In this document: positions 43,030 to 51,844 of the stretch, piece by piece
Layout: the number at the start of each line of letters is the position of its first letter
Numbering within the stretch: the stretch's first letter is position 1
NCBI GenBank assembly: GCA_934293575.1
Contig: CAKQYU010000012.1
Coordinates: forward strand, 1-64,000
Direction of reading: 5' to 3'
Source: an uncultured Lachnospiraceae bacterium
Lineage (GTDB): Bacteria > Bacillota > Clostridia > Lachnospirales > Lachnospiraceae
DNA length: 64,000 nt
Program-made: the position numbers and the translations under genes
The notes under the pieces: model-generated
The model's input: only the letters and a program-made list of their open reading frames with translations
Told to the model about the DNA's origin: nothing
Databases searched by the model: none

Positions 43030-44057
43030 TAGTACAGACTTCCTGAATTGACAATCGGCTGTGCATCATGGTTGCCGCACAAAACTACTAACAGATTTGA
43101 TACCATGGCAGCTTTCCGTTCCTCATCAAGTTCAACAACTTCTTTCCTGCTTAATTCTTCCAATGCCATCTCAACCATACCCACTGCACCATCCACAATC
43201 ATTTTTCTTGCATCAATAATTGCGGATGCCTGCTGACGCTGCAACATAACCGATGCAATTTCCGGTGCATATGCAAGATAAGTAATTCTGGCTTCTACAA
43301 TTTCAAGACCGGCTTCATTTACCTTACTCTGAATCTCATCCCGGATTCTTGCTGCCACAATTTCAGCAGAACCGCGCAGACTTCCTTCATCCGCCTGTCC
43401 ATCACCGGTTGTATCCACATTGGCTGCTACGTCATACGGATAAATACGGACAATATTTCGAAGAGCACTGTCACACTGTAACGATAAATATTCTTTGTAA
43501 TTATCAACATTAAATACTGCTTTTGCGGTATCGGTCACCTTCCAGATAACCGCAATTCCAATCTCAATCGGATTACCTAAGCAATCATTAATCTTCTGTC
43601 TTCCGTTATTCAATGTCATAGCCTTTAATGAAATCTTTTTGCTTCCTCCCTCTAAAGAAACCGATGCACTCTCTGCAGAAATACTGACAGATGTACTGTT
43701 CTTTGTAAGTGTATCACCGCTTTGTGCAAGCTTGGTTCCCGCTGCCGGATTCACTGCCGTACAAAACGGATTTACAAAATAAAAACCGGCTTCCCGAATG
43801 GTTCCCACATAGTTACCAAACAAGGTAAGCACCAATGCTTCCTGTGGCTTTAATACTTTAAGTCCAAGAAAAGGAATCCATCCTAATGATGCATACACAA
43901 TACACAACACCATAATTACAAGTACCGGCGTAATATGTACACGGTCATAACTGACTGCTGTTATAATGATTCCGGCAATTGCAACCACATACAATGCTAC
44001 ACTCAAAAGCAATACTGCCATTCCATTCTTTTTCCCTGTATAAATTTTCTCTTCCAT
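43029..44057 (-). CDS. SPFH/band-7 domain membrane protein
   Basis: A 342-residue protein with two N-terminal membrane helices (to about residue 65), then an SPFH domain (LKPQEALVLTLFGNYVGTIR; GNPIEIGIAVIWKVTDTAKA) and a helical C-terminus (QQASAIIDARKMIVDGAVGM). AAGGAGG before the ATG at 44055-44057 decides the start. SPFH proteins organise membrane microdomains or quality control. The tight coupling to a ribbon-helix-helix regulator is the notable feature. Confidence 0.88.
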   Translation of the reverse strand: MEEKIYTGKKNGMAVLLLSVALYVVAIAGIIITAVSYDRVHITPVLVIMVLCIVYASLGWIPFLGLKVLKPQEALVLTLFGNYVGTIREAGFYFVNPFCTAVNPAAGTKLAQSGDTLTKNSTSVSISAESASVSLEGGSKKISLKAMTLNNGRQKINDCLGNPIEIGIAVIWKVTDTAKAVFNVDNYKEYLSLQCDSALRNIVRIYPYDVAANVDTTGDGQADEGSLRGSAEIVAARIRDEIQSKVNEAGLEIVEARITYLAYAPEIASVMLQRQQASAIIDARKMIVDGAVGMVEMALEELSRKEVVELDEERKAAMVSNLLVVLCGNHDAQPIVNSGSLY

Positions 44058-44097
44058 CTCAAAGACCTCCTTCAATCTTAAATGTTTCATTTCTTTG

Positions 44098-44135
44098 TGA
44101 TATCATAATGATATCATTTTAGATATTTTTGTCAA
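44098..44135 (-). promoter_or_regulatory. SPFH operon promoter with tandem palindromes
   Basis: TTGACA (44130-44135, minus strand) and TATCAT (44108-44113) are 16 bases apart. Two copies of the palindrome TGATATCA (44098-44105 and 44109-44116) have centres 11 bp apart, one helical turn, and cover the -10. Confidence 0.7.
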
Positions 44136-44626
44136 GAGGTCATCTTAATTTTCTTTCGCCACTCGTCAATCAGACGTTCCAATGAAAACATCGCATTTGC
44201 CGGACTGGTTGAGGGCAATTCCGCCATCGGAAGTGTACAGGTCTTTGCCTGATACTTTCGATATAGTTTTCCCGCTGTTTTTCCGTTTGTATAAATCCGT
44301 TCTATCTCTGACTCCTCCACTATTTTTCCGATATCAGCCGGTTTTACATTCTTAATGCTGCTGTCACTTGAACCTTCTATTTCACATGCCTCAATCACAT
44401 CATATACCGCAATATGATGTGCATACAACCATTCCTTCTTTTCCTCCACCGTCTGTGGAACCTCCGTATCCGCCAATGCAGCCAATACCTTCCAGAAACG
44501 ATTCTGCGGATGTCCGTAATAGAATTGCTGCTGCCTTGATTTGACGGACGGAAAACTGCCCAGAATTAAAATTTTTGAATGTTTATCATACACCGGCCCA
44601 AATCCGTGTTCTACATAATTTAACAT
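44132..44626 (-). CDS. DNA-deoxyinosine glycosylase (UDG superfamily)
   Basis: A 164-residue base-excision enzyme that removes hypoxanthine (and perhaps related bases) from DNA. The UDG-type first motif is ILILGSFPSVKSRQQQFYYG and the last is LPSTSPANAMFS; HPQNRFWKVL fits the Mug/HDG branch. It runs in the same direction as the SPFH operon, whose -35 lies at its stop codon. Confidence 0.85.
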   Translation of the reverse strand: MLNYVEHGFGPVYDKHSKILILGSFPSVKSRQQQFYYGHPQNRFWKVLAALADTEVPQTVEEKKEWLYAHHIAVYDVIEACEIEGSSDSSIKNVKPADIGKIVEESEIERIYTNGKTAGKLYRKYQAKTCTLPMAELPSTSPANAMFSLERLIDEWRKKIKMTS

Positions 44627-44656
44627 AATTTTCTCTTTTCTATTTATAGGCCAATA

Positions 44657-44794
44657 TTATTTTTTACAGTTCAAATCACATATAGAACAATTTCCATTAC
44701 ATTGTAATAACAATTGATCCTTCTTAATTTTTCTTATTCCATAAACAAATAAAATAAAAATTATCCCTAACACTATAATACTAATCAAATTCAA
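44657..44794 (-). CDS. FeoB-associated Cys-rich membrane protein
   Basis: A 45-residue peptide: one membrane helix (LISIIVLGIIFILFVYGI), a basic turn KIKK, and a cysteine-rich end CNGNCSICDLNC. This is the small protein regularly found after feoB. AGGGGGTG precedes a TTG at 44792-44794, 17 bases after the FeoB stop. The frame is open further upstream, but only by overlapping feoB. It may help deliver or handle ferrous iron. Confidence 0.82.
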   Translation of the reverse strand: MNLISIIVLGIIFILFVYGIRKIKKDQLLLQCNGNCSICDLNCKK

Positions 44795-44811
44795 AAGAAC
44801 ACCCCCTACTA

Positions 44812-47208
44812 TTAAGCCAATCCAAATAGCATTCCAATTGTATGTACAATAAAGGCAACAACCCATGCAATCATACATTGAATGACTACGGTTGTAACCG
44901 CAGCCTTTGTACCACCCATTTCTCTTTTTACAGTTGCAATTGCCGCTATACATGGAGTATATAACAAGGTAAATATCAAAAATACAACGGCTGTAAATGG
45001 AGTAAATAATGTACTAACCAGCTGGTCATTTCCTCCTAACAAAACAGTTAACGTCGAAACTACGCTTTCTTTTGCACTAAATCCAGTAAGCAAAGCGGTC
45101 GAAATTCTCCAATCGCCAAACCCAAGCGGTTTAAATATCGGGACAGCAACACTTCCAATCATTGCCAAAAGGCTGTACTCCGGAGATTTTGCAACATTTA
45201 AACGGATATCAAAGGTTTGTAAAAACCAAATAACAATTGCGGCAACAAAAATAACTGTAAATGCCTTTTGAATAAAGCCTTTCGCCTTTTCCCATATCAA
45301 ATGCAAAACGCTCTTAAACGAAGGTAAACGATAATTAGGCAATTCCATCACAAAAGGAACCGGTTCTCCTTTGTACTTTGTCACTTTCAAAATAAGTGAA
45401 TATAAGATAGCACAAATTATGCCAAATAAATATAATCCAATCATCACAATTGCCTGATATTTTCTCTCAAAAAATACACTTACCATTAACGAATAAATTG
45501 GCAGCTTTGCACTACAACTCATGAAAGGAGTAAGAAGTATGGTCATTTTTCTATCTCTTTCACTAGAAAGCGTCCGAGTCGCCATGATTGCCGGCACAGA
45601 ACATCCAAATCCGATTAACATTGGAACAAAACTTCTTCCTGACAATCCAATTTTACGCAAAAGCTTATCCATAATAAATGCCACACGGGCCATATATCCT
45701 GTATCCTCTAAAATTGATAGAAACAAAAACAAAATAACAATCGTTGGCAAAAAACTGATAACACTTCCAATGCCTTCACAAACTCCATTTATCACCAGAG
45801 AACGCACAACAGGATTTATTTGTACAAGAACAAGCCCTTTATCAATTAATCCTATTATAAATTTAACGCCTATACCCATCAAATCAGATAACCATGCACC
45901 GACTAAATTAAATGTCATCACAAAAATAAAACCCATAATTCCAAAAAAACAAGGAATTGCCGTATATCTTCCGGTTAATAGCCGGTCAATTTTCATACTT
46001 CTTTTATGTTCCTTACTCTCACGCGGACGCACAACAGTTTTTTTACATAAACGTTCTATGAAATGAAACCGCATATTCGATATTGCTGCTTCACGATCCA
46101 ATCCGGTCTCTTTTTCCATAACTGTTACAATCTGTTCAAAAGCCTGCTTTTTATCCGGATGAAGATTCATTTTTTTATCAATTGGCATATCATTCTCAAT
46201 CAATTTTGTCGCCGCAAATCGAACCGGCAAACCTGCCTGTTTTGCCTCTGGTTCTAACATATGAACCGCTGCATGAATACAACGATGAACCGCTCCAACC
46301 GGATTCTTTTTATTATTACTATCCATACAAAAGTCAACTCGTCCGGGTATTTCCTGATAACGTGCCACATGCATTGCATGGTCAATCAGTTCATCAATAC
46401 CCTCATTCTTAACAGCCGAAATTGGCACTACCGGTATCCCTAAAATTTCTTCTAATTCATTTACCCGGATACTTCCTCCATTTTCCCTGACTTCATCCAT
46501 CATATTTAATGCAAGTACCATTGGCATCTCTAACTCCATAAGCTGCATTGTCAGACACAAATTCCGTTCAAGATTTGAAGCATCTACGATGTTGATAATT
46601 CCACTTGGTTTTTCTTTAATTAAAAAATCTCTTGTAACAATTTCCTCACTGGAATATGGAGACAAAGAATAAATACCCGGCAAATCCGTCACAACAGCTT
46701 CCGGATAATTCCGGATAACTCCGTCTTTTCGGTCAACCGTTACTCCTGGAAAGTTACCAACATGCTGATTTGCTCCTGTCAACTGATTAAATAAAGTTGT
46801 TTTTCCACAATTTTGATTTCCGACTAAAGCAAACGTTAGTTTTTCTCCCTTTGGGACCACCCTATCGGCTACATGTTTATGATAACTTTTCGCCTTATCA
46901 GTTTCTCCTACTCTTGGATGAGGTATACTTTGATACCTTTCCTCTCTTAAAGTTGTATCCGGCTTTTTTTCATATACCTCTTCAATCTCAATTTTTCTAG
47001 CTTCCTCCAGACGCAGAGTCAACTCATATTCCCTTACCTTAATTTGTATCGGATCCCCCATCGGTGCAATTTTTTGCAAAGTCACTTCTGTTCCCGGAGT
47101 CAGTCCCATGTCCAACAAATGATGTCTTAATGCACCATCTCCTCCTACACTTTTAATCAAGGCACTTTGTGCCGGTTTTAATTTGTCCATCTCCATACAA
47201 ACAGACAC
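44812..47208 (-). CDS. feoB: FeoA-FeoB fusion, ferrous iron transporter
   Basis: A 798-residue protein. Residues about 8-78 form an FeoA SH3-like domain (LKPAQSALIKSVGGDGALRH; MGLTPGTEV). A linker leads to the FeoB G domain: GNQNCGKTTLFNQL (G1), VGNFPGVTVDRK (G2), DLPGIYSLS (G3), NMMDE (G4). The membrane part has both gate repeats with GCSVPAIMATR and the later TPCIAA. It imports Fe2+. GTG at 47206-47208 is the likely start, nine bases after AGAGG. It lies 46 bases after the FAD dehydrogenase and shares its direction. Confidence 0.96.
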   Translation of the reverse strand: MSVCMEMDKLKPAQSALIKSVGGDGALRHHLLDMGLTPGTEVTLQKIAPMGDPIQIKVREYELTLRLEEARKIEIEEVYEKKPDTTLREERYQSIPHPRVGETDKAKSYHKHVADRVVPKGEKLTFALVGNQNCGKTTLFNQLTGANQHVGNFPGVTVDRKDGVIRNYPEAVVTDLPGIYSLSPYSSEEIVTRDFLIKEKPSGIINIVDASNLERNLCLTMQLMELEMPMVLALNMMDEVRENGGSIRVNELEEILGIPVVPISAVKNEGIDELIDHAMHVARYQEIPGRVDFCMDSNNKKNPVGAVHRCIHAAVHMLEPEAKQAGLPVRFAATKLIENDMPIDKKMNLHPDKKQAFEQIVTVMEKETGLDREAAISNMRFHFIERLCKKTVVRPRESKEHKRSMKIDRLLTGRYTAIPCFFGIMGFIFVMTFNLVGAWLSDLMGIGVKFIIGLIDKGLVLVQINPVVRSLVINGVCEGIGSVISFLPTIVILFLFLSILEDTGYMARVAFIMDKLLRKIGLSGRSFVPMLIGFGCSVPAIMATRTLSSERDRKMTILLTPFMSCSAKLPIYSLMVSVFFERKYQAIVMIGLYLFGIICAILYSLILKVTKYKGEPVPFVMELPNYRLPSFKSVLHLIWEKAKGFIQKAFTVIFVAAIVIWFLQTFDIRLNVAKSPEYSLLAMIGSVAVPIFKPLGFGDWRISTALLTGFSAKESVVSTLTVLLGGNDQLVSTLFTPFTAVVFLIFTLLYTPCIAAIATVKREMGGTKAAVTTVVIQCMIAWVVAFIVHTIGMLFGLA

Positions 47209-47254
47209 CTCATCTTTCCTCTTTCTTTTTTTACACCGAAGTCCATATTTCCTT

Positions 47255-48616
47255 TTATTTTGCTATCTGCCTTGCAACATGTACACCGCTTGCAGAAGCA
47301 TGGGAAAGGGAATGCGTAATACCACTTCCGTCACCAATCACATATAACCCATCCAGATGTGTCATCAGATTCCGGTCAACTTCCACTTCCATATTATAGA
47401 ACTTAACCTCTACACCATACAAAAGGGTATCATCATTGGCTGTTCCCGGCGCAACCTTATCTAAAGCATAAATCATTTCAATAATACCATCTAGTATACG
47501 TTTCGGCAAAACTAAACTTAAATCTCCCGCTGCAGCATTTAAAGTTGGTTCAGTAAATGATTCCGCAATTCGTTTTTCTGTACTTCTCTGTCCACGAATC
47601 AAATCTCCAAATCGTTGTACAATGACACCACCACCCAGCATATTACTAAGTCTCGCAATACTTTCTCCATAGCCATTTGAGTCCTTAAACGGCTCAGAAA
47701 AATGCTTTGCAACCAATAACGCAAAGTTTGTATTTGCTGTCTGACGTGCAGGATCTTCATAGCTATGACCATTAACCGTAACAATCCCGTTCGTATTTTC
47801 ATTTACCACAACACCCTTTGGATTCATGCAGAAGGTTCGCACGAGATCCTCATACTTTTGCGTACGATATACAATCTTGCTTTCATATAATTCATCTGTC
47901 AGATGTGCAAAAATTTCCGCCGGCAGTTCCACACGGACACCGATATCTACACGATTGGATTTGGTTTGGATATTCAATTCCCGGCATACGTTTTCCATCC
48001 ATTTACTTCCACTTCGTCCGGCTGAAATCACACAGTTTTTCCCTTCGTATGTGCCATCCTTACACTGTATCCTGTAACCGTTATCCATATGTTCTACATG
48101 TTCCACGAAACAGTCAAAATGAAATTCCACCTGTTCCTTTAAATGAGCATACAAATTCTCCAACACCACATAATTAATATCCGTACCCAAATGTCTTACA
48201 GATGCATCCAATAAATGTAAATCATTTTGTATGCATTTCTTCTTGATATCGGTTCCGGTTGTAGAATATAATTTTGTACCCTCGCCACCGTAGTCAAGAT
48301 TAATCCGGTCTACATACTCCATCAATTCCAAAGCAGACTTTTTCCCAATATATTCATATAACGTTCCACCGAAGTCATTCGTTATATTGTATTTTCCGTC
48401 CGAAAATGCGCCTGCACCTCCAAATCCACTCATAATTGAGCAGCTCTTACAGTGAATACAGGATTTTACCCTGTCTCCATCAATTGGGCAGTGACGCTGT
48501 TTCAATTCATGTCCCATTTCAAATACCGCAATCTTTAAATCCGGCTTTTTTTCCATCAATTCATACGCAGCAAAAATTCCTCCGGGACCGGCTCCGATGA
48601 TTAACACATCATACAT
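47255..48616 (-). CDS. FAD-dependent dehydrogenase (COG2509-type)
   Basis: A 453-residue flavoprotein. The N-terminal dinucleotide fold is MYDVLIIGAGPGGIFAAYEL; a short cysteine cluster follows (CIHCKSCSIMSGFGGAGAFS). The C-terminal FAD contact is LDGLYVIGDGSGITHSLSHA. These uncharacterised dehydrogenases are common in Firmicutes and their substrate is unknown. GGAGG before the ATG at 48614-48616 excludes the upstream ATG. The gene is controlled by a purine riboswitch, which suggests a link to guanine or hypoxanthine metabolism. FeoAB follows. Confidence 0.85.
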   Translation of the reverse strand: MYDVLIIGAGPGGIFAAYELMEKKPDLKIAVFEMGHELKQRHCPIDGDRVKSCIHCKSCSIMSGFGGAGAFSDGKYNITNDFGGTLYEYIGKKSALELMEYVDRINLDYGGEGTKLYSTTGTDIKKKCIQNDLHLLDASVRHLGTDINYVVLENLYAHLKEQVEFHFDCFVEHVEHMDNGYRIQCKDGTYEGKNCVISAGRSGSKWMENVCRELNIQTKSNRVDIGVRVELPAEIFAHLTDELYESKIVYRTQKYEDLVRTFCMNPKGVVVNENTNGIVTVNGHSYEDPARQTANTNFALLVAKHFSEPFKDSNGYGESIARLSNMLGGGVIVQRFGDLIRGQRSTEKRIAESFTEPTLNAAAGDLSLVLPKRILDGIIEMIYALDKVAPGTANDDTLLYGVEVKFYNMEVEVDRNLMTHLDGLYVIGDGSGITHSLSHASASGVHVARQIAK

Positions 48617-48632
48617 ATTTTCATTCCTCCAA

Positions 48633-48674
48633 TAAAAAAAATGGTTACTTCCATAAACTATGGTAGTCAACCAT
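48633..48674 (-). terminator. Terminator of the purine riboswitch
   Basis: On the minus strand ATGGTT/AACCAT, ACT/AGT and CCAT/ATGG stack into one 13-bp interrupted stem with a 5-base loop, then eight T. The 5' arm reuses the P3 and P1 strands of the aptamer, so ligand binding should oppose termination. Confidence 0.8.
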
Positions 48675-48720
48675 TTCGGTGGCTGGTAGAAACGTCCACC
48701 CATTTTGTGGACTTATACCA
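48661..48720 (-). ncRNA. Purine riboswitch, guanine/hypoxanthine type
   Basis: Minus strand: P1 TGGTA/TACCA (48716-48720, 48661-48665), TATAA junction, P2 GTCCAC/GTGGAC with loop AAAATGG, the core GTTTCTACC, P3 CAGCCA/TGGTTG with loop CCGAAA. The GG and CC of the loops can form the kissing contact. The base before the 3' P1 strand is C, the guanine-specific identity (adenine switches have U). Confidence 0.9.
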
Positions 48721-48814
48721 ACAGATATTTTACAACAAATACATTCCTTTCGCAAGCAGGGATTTTTTTTAAAAAATATGCAGTAATACAAAAAAATAAT
48801 GTGCGCTCTAATTC

Positions 48815-49912
48815 CTATGATGGTATATATACTATTTCATAATTCGTATATTTTTCTCTTATCCATTCATTCAATTTGTCTGCATCTGATTTTTTCAATC
48901 CGGTTTTATTGAGGATAATTACCTTCTTTTCTACTATCCGGTCATCCGCATTTACTTCTTCTACACTACCGATTTGTACGACATCAACCTCCGGAAATAA
49001 AATTTCAATTTCTTTGGTTAATACCTCTACCGATACCGTTTCTTCAATGGTGTCTAAATTTGCATCCTCTGCATGAACTCCGTTTACCATAAACCATGCC
49101 ACAACAAGACTTGGTAAAATTACTATAATCGTATTCCGGATAATTTTGCTCTTTATCCTGCGATATCGCTTTAAATCAATTTCCTTTACCTTCGGAACAT
49201 CCAAAATCATTAGAATAATCGTTGCCGATAAGAAAATAAAATATGTATTTACAAAAAATAAATATCCTGCCCCCAGCAACATGGTCCACTGACCATTTGC
49301 AATACTGTAACCACAGGTACATAACGGCGGCATCAATGCCGTTGCAATTGCCACTCCGGGAATTACATTCGACTTCTCCTTACGGGTAATTCCTATAATT
49401 CCCGCTAATCCACCGCAAACAGCAATCAACACATCCCATATGGTCGGTTGTGTCCTTGCTAACAATTCCGAAGTTGTATCCGAAATCGGAGACAACCGGA
49501 AATAAATTGTGGAGGCTAATAAACTGATAAACATCTGGCAGGAAAAACCAATTGCTGCCTTTTTTAAAAGCTGTTTATCTACTGACGCTACCGCATACGC
49601 CATGGCATGTATCGTTCCCATCAACGGAGATACCAGCATGGCACCGATAATCACAGCTGTGGAATTCATATTTAATCCAATCGATGCAATTAAAATCGCC
49701 AGTACCAATACACACATATTCGTTCCGGTCAGTTCGCCGCCATTTACCATTGTTTCTTTTATCTGCTCATGACTTGCAACATCCTCACGGATGGAAAAGA
49801 CATGATGGAATATTTCTCTTGCGGTCATTTTACTTTTCCGTTCAAATTCTTTCGTTGACTCAATGATTTCTTTTATTTCCTTTTTTTCTTCCTGTAATCT
49901 GGATTCCTTCAT
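48815..49912 (-). CDS. DUF389 membrane protein
   Basis: A 365-residue protein. The DUF389/TIGR00341 core is clear: MNSTAVIIGAMLVSPLMGTI, then ISLLASTIYFRLSP and NVIPGVAIATALMPPLCTCG. About six helices lie between a cytoplasmic N-terminal helix and a soluble C-terminal domain. GGAGAGG eight bases before the ATG at 49910-49912 sets the start. It follows FprA by 22 bases and is probably co-transcribed. Function unknown. Confidence 0.88.
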   Translation of the reverse strand: MKESRLQEEKKEIKEIIESTKEFERKSKMTAREIFHHVFSIREDVASHEQIKETMVNGGELTGTNMCVLVLAILIASIGLNMNSTAVIIGAMLVSPLMGTIHAMAYAVASVDKQLLKKAAIGFSCQMFISLLASTIYFRLSPISDTTSELLARTQPTIWDVLIAVCGGLAGIIGITRKEKSNVIPGVAIATALMPPLCTCGYSIANGQWTMLLGAGYLFFVNTYFIFLSATIILMILDVPKVKEIDLKRYRRIKSKIIRNTIIVILPSLVVAWFMVNGVHAEDANLDTIEETVSVEVLTKEIEILFPEVDVVQIGSVEEVNADDRIVEKKVIILNKTGLKKSDADKLNEWIREKYTNYEIVYIPS

Positions 49913-49934
49913 ATCGGTTTCCTCTCCAAACATA

Positions 49935-51089
49935 TTATAAAAGCGCCTTACAAAGTGCCTCTAACTGTGACTTATCTTCCTTCTTCACCGTAGAACGAAT
50001 TGTTACCATCGGTTCTACAATTTCAATATTTTTCATTGCTTCCATATTCTGTTTCATGATTTTTCCTGCCATAGGTGCCCAGGAACCATTTTCAATAAAG
50101 GCAACCTTTCGATTTTGGTAAGCCTTCATCCGTAAATGTTCGATAAAATCTGTCATAATCGGCATCAGTCCACCGTCATAGGTTGGTGCAGCAAGCACAA
50201 GTCGGTCATAACGGAATGCGTCCTCAATACACTCTGCCATATCTTCTCTTGATAAATCCGCAACATTTACCTTTTCCACTCCGGCTTCTTTTAACATATC
50301 TGCCAACATTTCAACCGCTTTCCCGGTGTTACCGTGCAAAGAAACATAGGCAAGGAATACCCCTTTATCTTCCGGTTCATAGCTGCTCCATGTCTGATAT
50401 TTTCCAATATAATATTCCAGATTTTCGGTAAGTACCGGTCCATGCAACGGACATATCATCCGGATATCCAAAGTCGAAGCTTTCTTCAACAAGGTCTGCA
50501 CCGGAATTCCGTATTTTCCAACAATATTAAAATAATACCGTCTGGCTTCACATGCCCAGTCTTCGTCCGTATCAAGCGTACCGAACTTACCAAATCCGTC
50601 TGCTGAGAATAATATCTTATCATATGAATCGTAGGTAACCATTACCTCAGGCCAATGTACCATAGGTGCCATCACAAAATTTAATTCATGTTTTCCGATT
50701 GAAAAAGGTTCTCCTTCCTTTACGACCACACTACGATTTGTAATATCTACATCAAAGAACTGCGGAAGCATCGCAAAAAGCTTTGCATTCGATACAATCC
50801 GAATATCCGGAAATGCTTCCAATACCTCCGATAAATTCGCACTGTGATCCGGTTCCAAATGAGAAATCACAAGATAATCCGGTGTCTGATTTCCCAATAC
50901 CTCCTTCACATTTGCAAACCATTCATCTGCCTTTTTCCGATCTACCATATCCATAATTACAATTTTATCATCCATAATTACATACGAATTATATGCAATG
51001 CCATTTGGAACAATATACTGGCTTTCGAATAAGTCAATATCCTTATCATCCACACCCACATAATAAACACTATCTGTTAATTTCTTCAT
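49935..51089 (-). CDS. FprA-type flavodiiron protein
   Basis: A 384-residue oxygen or nitric oxide reductase of anaerobes. The beta-lactamase-like domain has the iron ligands in HLEPDHSANL and later MVHWPEVMV and CPLHGPVL; the C-terminal flavodoxin domain has VSLHGNTGKAVEMLAD and APTYDGGLMP. GGAGG eight bases before the ATG at 51087-51089 decides the start. It is not next to rubrerythrin but acts in the same defence. Confidence 0.95.
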   Translation of the reverse strand: MKKLTDSVYYVGVDDKDIDLFESQYIVPNGIAYNSYVIMDDKIVIMDMVDRKKADEWFANVKEVLGNQTPDYLVISHLEPDHSANLSEVLEAFPDIRIVSNAKLFAMLPQFFDVDITNRSVVVKEGEPFSIGKHELNFVMAPMVHWPEVMVTYDSYDKILFSADGFGKFGTLDTDEDWACEARRYYFNIVGKYGIPVQTLLKKASTLDIRMICPLHGPVLTENLEYYIGKYQTWSSYEPEDKGVFLAYVSLHGNTGKAVEMLADMLKEAGVEKVNVADLSREDMAECIEDAFRYDRLVLAAPTYDGGLMPIMTDFIEHLRMKAYQNRKVAFIENGSWAPMAGKIMKQNMEAMKNIEIVEPMVTIRSTVKKEDKSQLEALCKALL

Positions 51090-51118
51090 TCTCTTATCCT
51101 CCATTCCCGGTACTTATA

Positions 51119-51160
51119 ATAAAAAGCCCCAAAACATTCGATCATGTTTCAGGGGATTTT
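51119..51160 (-). terminator. Terminator of the mini-chemoreceptor gene
   Basis: On the minus strand CCCC...GGGG with inner AAACAT/ATGTTT arms forms a hairpin, followed by CTTTTT. Confidence 0.8.
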
Positions 51161-51173
51161 ATCTCATTCAAAT

Positions 51174-51671
51174 CTAGTTATTCTGTAATTTTTCTGTAAT
51201 CTGAACCGTCTTTGAAAGAACTTCCTTCACGTTCTGAACTGTCTCGATGTAATCTGATGTTGAGTGATTCATATCATTAATTGATGTTTCCATTGATTTT
51301 AACTGCTGTGAAATACCAACCAATGCTTTATCAATCTCTTTGGTTGAGTTATCACTGTCATTGGATAACTTACCCATCTCTGTTGCAACTACCGCAAATC
51401 CTCTTCCTGCTTCACCGCTTCTTGCAGCTTCAATTGACGCATTCAAAGCCAGAATATTCGAACGTTTTGCATTGCCGCGGATACGGTCAACAATTCCGGT
51501 TGCAGATTGTAAAGAGCTATCCATCGTAACAGTCTTATCTTTCAAGTTCTGTAACTGCTGTGCAATGTTTTCAAAATCCTCTACAATTCCGTTAATTGCC
51601 TGTTCAATCTCTGCAATTGATTCCTGGATTGCAGGCATATCATCTATTATCTGTCTTATTTCCTCATCCAT
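51174..51671 (-). CDS. Soluble methyl-accepting chemotaxis signalling protein
   Basis: A 165-residue protein with only a receptor signalling coiled coil. The hairpin tip is RSNILALNASIEAARSGEAG followed by RGFAVVATEMGKL, the CheA/CheW contact. There is no membrane segment, HAMP or sensor domain, and each arm is only about 65-80 residues, shorter than full receptors, so little methylation region is left. It lies alone between terminators. It may tune cytoplasmic arrays or act outside chemotaxis. Confidence 0.82.
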   Translation of the reverse strand: MDEEIRQIIDDMPAIQESIAEIEQAINGIVEDFENIAQQLQNLKDKTVTMDSSLQSATGIVDRIRGNAKRSNILALNASIEAARSGEAGRGFAVVATEMGKLSNDSDNSTKEIDKALVGISQQLKSMETSINDMNHSTSDYIETVQNVKEVLSKTVQITEKLQNN

Positions 51672-51844
51672 ATTTTATTATCCTCTCATTCGTTCGTATT
51701 TGGGTAAAAATAATTATAACATTAATTTATAAAAACTACTATACTTTCATTTCAGTTTTATTATTTCTTTTCTATTCTTGATTTCGCATATAGAATAAGC
51801 TAATATGAATCAAGATATACTATTTAGACATTAAGGAGGCATAC

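Noticed and set aside
45521..46066. A 181-codon open frame opposite feoB
   Set aside because: It is antisense to a well-supported gene, lacks a ribosome site, and reflects codon bias of the feoB strand.
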